DNA from: Corallium rubrum
Lineage: Eukaryota; Cnidaria; Anthozoa; Scleralcyonacea; Coralliidae
NCBI GenBank assembly: GCA_964035015.1
Contig: OZ036010.1
Span: forward strand, 9,358,620-9,422,619
Length of the DNA stretch: 64,000 bases
Direction of reading: 5' to 3'
Shown here: in pieces, positions 56,011 through 64,000 of the stretch
Position numbering within the stretch: position 1 is the stretch's first letter
Layout: each line of letters starts with the position of its first letter
The notes under the pieces: generated by a model
The model's database searches: none
What the model saw: the letters and a program-made list of their open reading frames with translations, nothing else
Told to the model about the DNA's origin: nothing
Program-made: the position numbers and the translations under genes

Positions 56011-57488
56011 AGCACCCTTCCCACATGCGACCAGGCGATGCAGCTACCAGGTCGCAAAGGCGAAACCGCGCGTGTGCTAACCATTGTGCCACTCCACCAT
56101 CACTCCTACGGTGCTACTGCAAAAATAGCTAAGCACTATGATTGAAAAGATAAGAATAAAAAACAACACACAGAGCAGAACAAAATCAGTAACAAACCAT
56201 GAGTTTGAGTTCACAAACCAAAACGTAAACAAGTGTATATATACAAGACAACATGTGCCCTGCTCAGACATAACCTTAACAAAAGATAAGGCATAATTGT
56301 AAAACTAACTTGATAGCTAAAAATGATGCAAGTTAAAATTCATGATGGTCTGCTAAAAAATGCGTATGAACGAATTAGACAAACTATAGCAAGTTGAAGG
56401 TTGATTAAGAAACAAGCTATTTACATTAAATACTCTAAAAAAATATAAACCAAGATCTTGGCCAAAGTGAGATGTGTCAAAATGCACGACTTCATCAAAC
56501 TACTACAGGGAGATACTATCACAGCAATTTGTTGTTAAAATGAGCTGAAGACTGTTGACGTGTTGGATTGTTAGAATACTTGGTACTAAGTCTCAATCAT
56601 TGGCAAGTTAATTGTCTCAGCACAAATTTGATGTCGTGGTATCATTGTTTTAGTACAATTTGATTATTCCTTTCAAACAAAGACTAACGCAAACTATAAT
56701 CAGGATCTAACCACAAGGACCTGATCCTTTGATCCTTACCCTAGGAGCTTGACCCTAACTTCAAGGTCTATTAACCCTAACTCTGCAGGCCCTATCTAGG
56801 GGCCTAACTCTGGGGGCATCTACTTAGGGACCTGATCCCACCTCTAGGGACCTGATCTTAATCCCATGAAGGGTCCAATCTTAACTCTAGAGGCTTGATC
56901 CTAAATCCTAACCATAGGGGCCTGATCCTAATTCTAGGAGCCTGATCCCACCTCTATAGGGGTCTGATCTTCATCCCATGAAGGGCCCTATCCTAACTCT
57001 AGAGGCTTGATTTTAAGTCCTAACCAGAGGGGCCTGATCCTAGTTCTAGGAGCTTGATCTCAACCCGATGGTTCAATAGGAATGTATCCTATTTATAGGC
57101 CAATCGTAATCATAGGGGCCTGATCCTAACCCTAGGGCCTAATCTATAGAGGACTGATCCTAATCCTAGAGACATTACTCCAATGATCGTTATATAGAGA
57201 TCAGTGCATTACTCCAACATCGATCCTAACCCAAAGGTAGGCATCCTTCCTCATCTTCAGCTTTCAACTCATTTTGTTAACAACTAATGTGCAATACCAG
57301 ACTCAAGCGCGATAACAAAAGCCAAGCTAAAAATCTTAGATGGTCATAATTTATCTACTGCTGGGTGGATGTATATATGTCTGTAGTTGTACTCTGTTTG
57401 CATTTAGCTCTAGTCTCGATGTACCTCGTCGTAGTTTTAGTCCGTTTGAGGTTACTTTTAGTGCATCTGAATTGAGATGTGCTCCAGC
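56011..57488. other. Gene-free stretch with degenerate CCTGATCCTAAC repeat
   Basis: From about 56690 to 57240 an irregular repeat of about 20-40 bases (GGGGCCTGATCCTAACTCTA) is present, resembling decayed telomere-like sequence. The rest shows nothing recognisable. It lies 3' of the unidentified minus-strand gene. Confidence 0.5.
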
Positions 57489-57818
57489 CTACGATCTCCT
57501 CGGTCGTTTACTTGGTGAACCGTACGTGTCGGGGGCTGTCGTACTTCGTCGGCTTCGAGTCGGCGTGTTGGCGCCGTTGACGGCGACACTATTGGATTCG
57601 GCAGGAGGAGCTCTTGTGCTCGACCTTGGTGTACGTGTGCGACTAGCGGAGCTCGCGCCGGTCGTATTTTGCAACATGGTCGCTGGGCTGGCCGGCATGT
57701 CGTACTGTACTGGTGTCATACCTAGACGTTCTTCGATCCTTCGCAACTGGATCTCAGCTTCGCGACATTCTTGATGTTTCGTTTTCATCTCCTGCGTTTG
57801 GCCGTGCTGCAGTTGCAC
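57489..57818 (-). CDS. Unidentified gene, last exon (coiled coil and basic tail)
   Basis: Acceptor TTTTATGCAG|GTG, then 109 codons and TAG. It starts [20 protein letters not shown] and ends in a KRPRR basic cluster. Confidence 0.7.
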   Translation of the reverse strand: MQLQHGQTQEMKTKHQECREAEIQLRRIEERLGMTPVQYDMPASPATMLQNTTGASSASRTRTPRSSTRAPPAESNSVAVNGANTPTRSRRSTTAPDTYGSPSKRPRRS

Positions 57819-60070
57819 CTGCATAAAACGTTTGGACAATTTATCACAAGCTTATATGAGAAAGGTTACGTCTTTTGTGTACTCAGTCACAAATACAAAC
57901 ACGCACACGCACACGAACACGCACACAAACAGGAACTCGCACACAGACACGTTCACGAAGCAAAACACGCATATAAACAGGCACGCAAACACAAACACAA
58001 ACACAAACACAAACACAAACACAAACACAAACACAAACACAAACACAAACACACGAAAGAAGCGCACAAAAACGCACCAAAACACGCACACCAACACGTA
58101 CACCAACACGCACAACAACACCAACACGCACACCAACACCAACACCAACACGCATACCCACACCAACACGCACACTAACATCAACACCAACACGCATACC
58201 TGCACCAACACGCATACCTACACCAATACGCATACCTACACCAACACGCATACCTACACCAATACGCATACCTACACCAACACGCATACCTACACCAACA
58301 CGCATACCTACACCAACACGCACACTAACACCAACATGCACACCATGCACACCAACATGCACACCAACACGCACACCAACACGCACACCAACACTAACAC
58401 TAACACTAACACTAACACTAACACTAACACTAACACTAACACTAACACTAACACTAACACTAACACTAACACTAACACTAACACTAACACTAACACTAAC
58501 ACTAACACTAACACTAACACTAACACTAACACTAACACTAACACTAACACTAACACTAACACTAACACTAACACTAACACTAACACTAACACTAACACTA
58601 ACACTAACACTAACACTAACACTAACACTAACACTAACACTAACACTAACACTAACACTAACACTAACACTAACACTAACACTAACACTAACACCAACAC
58701 CAACACCAACACTAACACCAACATGCACAAACCGCATTCAAACACATTAATGACCGTGTCACAAATCACAGCCAGAACAACATTTGTAACAATACATTAC
58801 CTCATGATCTTTTTTAGCTTGCGTATGCTTTATCAGAGCTTGCTTGTAGGCTTTGAATTGTTCTGTTTCACAAGAAACAAAGAAAATTGTGATGGAATAA
58901 AAGACTTTCGAAATAAACATTACAGTACGAGTTACTCTCAAGGTGCAAAGCACTTTGGTTATTCTCGGTCTCTCTAAGTGATTTCGACTTACCTAGTTGA
59001 CTACATGCAGTATGGTAGGCCAGCGGTAAGGGTGACGAGTAAACTACACCCCGCAGTCTTTCAATTGGTGGTGCCTTGTTCTGCATGCCTCCAAATTTAC
59101 CTGGAAAGAAGGCACACAGGGGATATAAATTGATGTTTTTCAGGTTATTGGAAGTTAATAGCCTGGTTCTTATTGGTAGCTGCTGATGGTTGTTGGTTTT
59201 GGTGGTTGATGTTAGTGGTTGATGTTGTTAATTGATGTTAGTGTTGGTGGTGGTTGATGTTGATGGTTGATGTTGATGGTTGATGTGGATGGTTGGTGTT
59301 AGTGTTAGTGTTGGTGGTTGATGGTTGGTGTTAGCGGTTGATGTTGATGGTTCGTGTTAGTGGTTGGTGTTGATGGTTGATGTTGATGGTTGGTGTTGAC
59401 GGTTGGTGTTGATGATTGATGTTGATGGTCGGTGTTGATGGTTGGTGTTAGTGGTTGATGTTGATGGTTGATGTTGATGGTTGGTGTTGATGGTTGATGT
59501 TGATGGTTGATGTTGATGGTTGGTGTTGATGGTTGGTGTTGATGGTTGGTGTTGATGGTTGGTGTTGATGGTTGGTGTTGATGGTTGGTGTTGATGGTTG
59601 GTGTTGATGGTTGGTGTTGTTGGTTGATGTTGATGGTTGGTGTTAGTGTTGGTGTTGATGGTTGGTGTTGATGGATGGTGGTTGATGGTTGATGTTGATG
59701 GTTGGTGTTGATGGTTGATGTTGATGGTTGATGTTGATGGTTGGTGTTAGTGGTTGATGTTGATGGTTGATGTTGATGGTTGATGTTGATGGTTGGTGTT
59801 GATGGTTGGTGTTAGTGGTTGATGTTAATGGTTGATGTTGATGGTTGGTGTTGATGGCTGATTTTGATGGTTGATGTTGATGGTTGGTGTTGATGGTTGG
59901 TGTTAGTGTTAGTGTTAGTGTTGGTGGTGGTGGTGGTGGTGTTGGTGGTTGGTGTTAGTGTTTTGCACCAAGTGATAAATATGACAAAACTGGGGATATT
60001 ACATACCATTACTTCTTATACGATCTCCAGTTCTTGTTAAGATAGTTGGACAATGTGCAAACTTTACAAC
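57489..60070 (-). CDS. Unidentified protein, C-terminal four exons
   Basis: Exons 60007-60070, 58993-59100, 58801-58862 and 57489-57818 join in one frame (phases 0/1, 1/1, 1/0, 0/stop) to 187 codons and TAG. Visible parts: [37 protein letters not shown] with a short aromatic stretch, a Lys/Gln-rich helix ([19 protein letters not shown]), a predicted coiled coil ([16 protein letters not shown] to LRRIEERLG), then a Ser/Thr/Pro/Arg-rich tail ending SPSKRPRRS, a likely nuclear signal. I do not recognise the family; a nuclear protein is a guess. The four matching splice phases make coding likely even though two introns are almost entirely simple repeats. The 5' part lies upstream, perhaps from 63133 outward. 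Confidence 0.7.
57890..58735. repeat. (AACACA)/(ACACCA)/(ACTAAC)n repeat in an intron
   Basis: Three successive phases of a hexamer: AACACA-type (57890-58060), ACACCAAC/ACGCAT-type (58075-58390) and a nearly pure ACTAAC run (58391-58690). It fills the intron between 57818 and 58801. It is open in several frames, giving Thr-Asn, Val-Ser and Leu-Val repeat ORFs that I reject. Confidence 0.95.
58801..58862 (-). CDS. Unidentified gene, exon with [11 protein letters not shown]
   Basis: Acceptor TTTCTTGTGAAACAG|AA, donor CATGAG|GTAATG, 62 nt, ends in phase 0. It encodes a Lys/Gln-rich helix. Confidence 0.65.
58993..59100 (-). CDS. Unidentified gene, exon with [13 protein letters not shown]
   Basis: Acceptor TTCTTTCCAG|GTAAAT, donor CTAG|GTAAGT (strong), 108 nt, phase 1 in and out. 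Confidence 0.7.
59160..59970. repeat. TTGATGG/TTGGTG-type repeat in an intron
   Basis: About 800 bp of GTTGATGGTTGGTGTTGATG-like sequence with a 12-18 base higher-order period, filling the intron between 59100 and 60007. Confidence 0.95.
60007..60070 (-). CDS. Unidentified gene, exon with [11 protein letters not shown]
   Basis: Acceptor TGTTTTGTCAG|GTT, donor AATG|GTATGT, 64 nt, ends in phase 1. It encodes [20 protein letters not shown] and N. Confidence 0.6.
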
Positions 60071-60683
60071 CTGACAAAACACATTCAGAGAAAACAAATC
60101 AAAATAAGACATTCTGCAAATTTAGACTAACGATACTCAGTCCATCGTAGCAAAAAGGCGACATGTCCTCTCTCTAGAATTACCAATAATCGTTATATCT
60201 AGGTAATTTGACGATTTTTGTTTCAAGCACGAGAGCATATCAGTAACCATCTTCTAGGGATCTCTGTATCTAAGAGGTGCATGTAGACTTATTAACCGAG
60301 TGCGAGGTCTGTACGGGGAAGTATTTGCTTGAGGTTTTCGTACAGACCGAGCGACGAAGGAGCGAGGTTTGTGCGATAAAACCGATAAAAAGTGTTAACA
60401 TTTTCCTGTCGCTTCTTGGCCTTCTTGTTTACACCAGTTCGGCTTTTATTTGTCGTGTTTCTTTTCAGATAAACAGCTTTAAAGAAAACCAGCAGTAATG
60501 GTCCAACACATTTTATTGTTCAGAATATTTGAATAAAGATACCTAGTTCTCTTTTATTTGTATTCAAATCAACTCAGAAATTTACCGGTCCGAGAAAAAG
60601 CGTATTGAGCGGTCGTAAAATAATATCGTAAAATCCCGACTGCCCTGGAACCAATCCGCTTGTGTCGTAACCCACGGGTGAAA
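60071..60683. other. Gene-free stretch
   Basis: At 60286-60370 is a partial copy of the TTATTAACC / GAGGTCTGTAC MITE family that is complete at 62782-62919. No exon is seen. Confidence 0.4.
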
Positions 60684-61089
60684 TAGGTGGTTTTCACTGT
60701 GACGTCACAAAATTCTAAAATGTTTATTATTAAATCTAAAAGGTTGGTTGTTTTATATATTTTGTAGATCATTATTACGAGTCTTTCTGGAAAATTTTAA
60801 GTCGATACAGGTTTTCGTTCTTGAGTTACAGGGTTTTGAATTATATTATTGCTGATGTCAGCATAATTTTCAAATGTCGTTAAAAGCCGCACTGTGTACG
60901 CAATTCAACGTATAAAGCTTTGTTCACCTTTAGAAGTGATGTGTAATTGCATCTGATCTACAACCTGGAAACTCTGGCAAAAACTGTACTTTATACGAGC
61001 ATTTGTTTTTTGGCCACCATGTTTGTGTACCTAATTGGCGTCTGTGAGGTCTAAACAGGAAGCTGAAAATCCAATTCTTCAGAGCAACA

Positions 61090-61503
61090 GTGGAGAGCGT
61101 ACTTCTTTACGGGGCCGAAAGCTGGACATTAACTAAAAGTATGGAGAGACATCTTGATGGGACCTACACTAGGCTACTAAGGAAGGTACAAGACATCTCC
61201 TGGAAAGATCATAAAACAAATGATTACCTATATGGCAACCTAGATAGCATTACCAACGTGATCAGAAGGCGGAGACTGAGTTTTGTGGGGCATGTCTGGA
61301 GGAGAGAACAACAAACACTACACCAACTGCTTCTATGGGATCCAACCCATGGGAAAAGATCTAGAGGGCGTCCACACACAACCTACGTAGAGCAGATGGG
61401 CAGAGACACCAACTTACAGAGAGAGGAACTTGCCACAGCAATGCAAGATCGGGTCGAGTGGAGGAAAATAGTCAAAGGAGTCCGAGTTCGCTCGACCCGG
61501 TAA
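61090..61503 (+). pseudogene. LINE C-terminal fragment (RTE/CR1-like)
   Basis: 137 codons: ESVLLYGAESWTLTKSMERH, RLLRKVQDISWKDHKTN, RRRRLSFVGHVWRR, GKRSRGRPHTTYVEQMGRD and MQDRVEWRK. This Y-G-x-E-x-W-T, R-R-R-x-x-x-x-G-H and G-R-R-x-G-R-P series is the standard region after the RT of many non-LTR elements. The RT is missing, so it is a 5'-truncated copy. Confidence 0.85.
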
Positions 61504-61794
61504 GGTAAGGTAGACTTTCTCAAAGTCCTTTTCAAACATTTTTGACCTTTCGGTTCCTCGTTCAAAAGGACTTTTCCCACCTGCAGCGCGCCAAAATTCA
61601 CCGGTGAATTTTTCGACCGGTGACGTAATTCGGGAAGTAATTATATTCAGGCTAAATTGCTATGCAAGTGCTATCTTTGGAGTTAAACAGACTCTTGAAA
61701 ACGTTTTAGTAGGGTAGAACCAGCAGGACAACCCGAAAAACGTCAAAACAGGGCGATGTACATTTCAGCGATTTTCCGCAAGAATATTTAATTA

Positions 61795-61922
61795 GATTCA
61801 AAAACTTGCAAGCGAAACAAGTCCGCCTCTTCCCTCCCGCTTTTCCGCTCTCCCGCCTTTCCGCTCACCCGCCTTTTCCGCTCGCAAAAACTAGCGCTAA
61901 GAGGCGGACTTGGAGCAAGTCT
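61795..61922. repeat. Inverted repeat with CCGCTTTTCCGCTC units
   Basis: AAACTTGCAAG...AGTCCGCCTCTT at the left is mirrored by AAGAGGCGGACTTGGAGCAAG at the right. Pyrimidine-rich CCCGCCTTTCCGCTC units lie between. Confidence 0.6.
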
Positions 61923-61996
61923 AGGCCACGTTGATCTGCGTCCTTCCCAATTCAGCCGCTGGCTGCAAGTAAGCATGATTAGCCCCCCAGTCCTTT
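61923..61996 (+). mobile_element. 5S-SINE 3' fragment
   Basis: GGCCACGTTGATCTGCG...GCTGGCTGCAAGTAAG...CCAGTCCTT matches the 3' half of the SINE at 9990-10060. Confidence 0.7.
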
Positions 61997-62339
61997 ATGT
62001 CCAGATATAATTAGACATCTCTTCTAAAGCTCAACCAAGCATTGTATGCTCAACTATGTGTACAAAGTGGCTTTTAACGACATTTGAAGATTATGCTGAC
62101 GTCAGCAATAATATAATTCAAAACTCTGTAACTCAAGAGAAGGAATATAACGATCTACAAAATATATAAAACAAACAAACATGTTTATATATAATAAACA
62201 TTTTAGAATTTTGTGACATCACAGTGAAAACCACCTATAGGCATGAGCAACGATTTATTTAACGTCGTAGTCACAGGATGTGGTCGCCCAATCATCCGAG
62301 CCAGAGGCTCATGTTAAAGTGCACGACAAAAGCTAAGAC

Positions 62340-62555
62340 CTAAGTGTTGATTTTACGGAGGGAGGAAAACCGCAGAACCCTGCGAAAAACCCTCGAAACA
62401 CAGGAGAGACCAACTACACTCTACTCACATGAAATTCAAGTTCGAGAACGGGGCTATTCCCAGACGGTCACCTATCCAAGTACTAACTCCGTCCAACTGG
62501 GCTTAAGTACAGCGGTGAGAGGCAGGGCCCTAACAGCACACGTCACCCGTGTTTC
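62340..62555 (-). mobile_element. 5S-rRNA-derived SINE, minus strand
   Basis: On the minus strand, 62507-62461 carries the 5S internal region (TTAGTACTTGGATAGGTGACC), preceded by CTCTCACCGCTG and followed by the body seen at 9820-9900. It confirms that the element at 9719 is a dispersed family and not a 5S gene. Confidence 0.75.
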
Positions 62556-62781
62556 CCTTATACCCAGGCATTTTAATAATTCTTACCGCCTGACGATAGC
62601 TGTTTGCGCTGTCCAGAGTATCCAAGATCAGAGTATCCCCAAGCAACATGCCAAAAACTACAAAGTAACAAACAAATAATAAATACATTCTCCCGCATAC
62701 TAAAAAGTATCAGATTCTATCTGCGGTTTTTTGATTTTTTGTCTTCTCTTAAAGTGCCAAAGAAACGAATATTAATAACTT

Positions 62782-62919
62782 CTTATTAACCTAGGGCGCG
62801 GTCATTACGGAAAAATATGAGACCGAGGTCTTGACAGTACAGACCGTAGGGCGAGGTCTGTGCATAAAGACCGAGGTCTGATATTTTTCCGTAATGACCA
62901 AGCGGACGAGGTTAATAAG
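62782..62919. mobile_element. Palindromic MITE with CTTATTAACC ends
   Basis: CTTATTAACCTAGGGCGCGG is mirrored by TTGGTC...GAGGTTAATAAG. GGTCATTACGGAAAAATAT and its complement lie just inside. Confidence 0.75.
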
Positions 62920-63026
62920 AGGTTTATTATATGGCATTTTGAAACAACATACCTTACATTTATACCTTGTCATGATACGTACTTTAGTCAGTTTTACTCA
63001 AAAGAAGAAACGAAGACATAGATTAC

Positions 63027-63133
63027 CTATTTTGCAGTTCTCCTGGTCTGCTGGAAAGATGAGTGTAGATCTTGCGTAAATTGGATTTCCATCCGGTTGA
63101 ACATTTGAACGTGATCGTTCGTGCGGTAAAGGC
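63027..63133 (-). CDS. Possible further exon of the unidentified gene
   Basis: Between TATTTTCTCTAG and AAATAG|GTAATC are 107 nt, phase 1 in and out, encoding PLPHERSRSNVQPDGNPIYA then RSTLIFPADQENCK. Its phase fits the exon at 58993-59100 but not 60007-60070, so either an exon is missing from my model, the two are alternatives, or it belongs to another gene. Confidence 0.4.
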
Positions 63134-63154
63134 CTAGAGAAAAATACAATATCA

Positions 63155-64000
63155 TCATAGCATAGTATTATCGTCATAATCACCATCACAATTACCCTCA
63201 TCATCATCATGACATCATGAGCATCATCATCATCATGACTATCACCATAATCACCACTATCATCGCCACCACCACTATAATCTTTGAAAACATCCTCATC
63301 ACTGCCCCCCCCCCCTTCCCCCAACATCACCACCACCACCATTGCCACCAGTATCATCATCATACATCATCACAATCACTATCATCATAAAAAAACAACA
63401 TCATCGTAATCGTAATCATCATCGCCACAACTACATCACCGTTGTCAAACATCATAACCACCATCACCATCATCAACAACATCATCATAATCACCATCGC
63501 CACAATACCACCACCATTATTAGCAACATCACAATCACTAACACCACCACCATTGCCAACAGCACCATCATCATACATCATAATCACAATCACTATCATC
63601 ATAAAAAACCAACATCATTGTAATCATCATGGCCACAATTACATCACCGTCGTCCAACATCATCACCATCACCACAATTATATGTCCAACATCATCACCA
63701 TCACCACAAGTACATCACCGTTGTCCAAAATCATCACCATCACCATTCACCATCACAATTACATTACCGTTGTCCAACACCATCACCATTCATCATCACC
63801 ACAATTACATCACCGTTGTCCAACATTATAACCACCATCACCATCATCAACAACATCGTCATAATCACCATCGCCACAATACCACCACCATTATTAGCAA
63901 CATCATAATCACTAACACCACCACCATTGCCAACAGCACCATCATCATAATCGCAATCACTATCATCATAAAAAACCAACATCATTGTAATCATCATCGC
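63155..64000. repeat. Imperfect CAT/ACC trinucleotide repeats
   Basis: About 840 bp dominated by ATC/ACC/CAT triplets, with a higher-order unit ('ccaccattattagcaacat' and 'catcaccgttgtccaa') repeated several times, for example 63515 and 63890. The His/Asn- and Met/Val-rich ORFs on both strands are artefacts. Confidence 0.9.

Larger units (their letters stand above)
60684..62238. mobile_element. Large foldback element enclosing a LINE tail
   Basis: TAGGTGGTTTTCACTGTGAC at the left is mirrored at 62219-62238. The arms continue for about 190 bases (TCACAAAATTCTAAAATG; AATTATATTATTGCTGA; CAAATGTCGTTAAAAGCC) with modest divergence. Between them lie the LINE tail (61090-61503) and a 5S-SINE 3' end. 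Confidence 0.75.

Noticed and set aside
55382..56145. ORFs of 159-232 codons with TTLRTRANPTA or CYIADACKPN repeats
   Set aside because: They are products of the 36-bp minisatellite, open in several frames at once.
57832..58977. 381-codon Thr-Asn/His ORF and opposite-strand Val-Ser, Leu-Val ORFs
   Set aside because: They arise from hexamer repeats lying in an intron of the minus-strand gene.
63155..64000. His/Asn- and Met/Val-rich ORFs at the right end
   Set aside because: They come from CAT/ACC triplet repeats, open on both strands.

Overview
This window is animal nuclear DNA. It has GT/AG introns, small split exons, dense foldback and MITE-type transposons, LINE and Penelope-like fragments, and long micro- and minisatellites; no bacterial gene organisation is visible. 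The one firmly recognised gene is a conserved metazoan spliceosome subunit, SF3B6/p14. The GTPase family and the repeat types suggest a cnidarian, most likely an anthozoan (coral or anemone); that placement is inference from memory of such genomes.

Layout: 1-8,160 is gene-free repeat DNA (nested palindromes, a hAT-type MITE, a Penelope-like GIY-YIG fragment, hammerhead-ribozyme cores, AT and TATG microsatellites). From 8,170 to 42,230 lies a direct tandem duplication: unit A about 8,170-23,935 and unit B about 24,153-42,230. Each unit carries one six-exon minus-strand gene for an AIG1/septin-like P-loop GTPase of about 630 residues. Its parts are a start exon, a Walker A exon, a G-domain exon, a long Cys/His-rich and coiled-coil exon, a 43-nt exon and a variable basic tail exon. 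Copy A has single-base losses in exons 4 and 5; copy B has one in exon 2. The copies also differ by many insertions, several with an identifiable empty site in the other copy: hAT-like MITE, TTAAA-flanked MITE, 5S-derived SINE, Penelope fragment, minisatellite, a CATGCATG-rich block and LINE pieces.

Unit B ends in an (AAAT)n tract only about 125 bp before the SF3B6 start codon. SF3B6 (42,356-51,235, plus strand) has five exons that join in frame to 123 codons. Its introns hold a 2.6-kb Tc1/mariner-type element, two nearly identical 270-bp Penelope-derived repeats with hammerhead cores, and a 1.3-kb minisatellite that seems to have grown from the end of a TTAA MITE.

From 51,240 to 57,480 there are foldbacks and a GC-rich 36-bp minisatellite but no convincing gene. 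From 57,489 to 60,070 (minus strand) four exons with good splice signals join in one frame into the C-terminal 187 codons of a protein I do not recognise; two of its introns are filled with hexamer-like repeats. A further possible exon of the same gene is at 63,027-63,133. The right end is a foldback element enclosing a LINE tail, 5S-SINE copies, and CAT/ACC trinucleotide repeats.

The most interesting material is the duplicated GTPase pair (reciprocal frame damage, a tail exon whose differences are all amino-acid changing, a duplicated start codon that makes an upstream ORF, altered 5' splice sites) and the series of Penelope-linked hammerhead cores. All exon models were read by eye, without transcript support.
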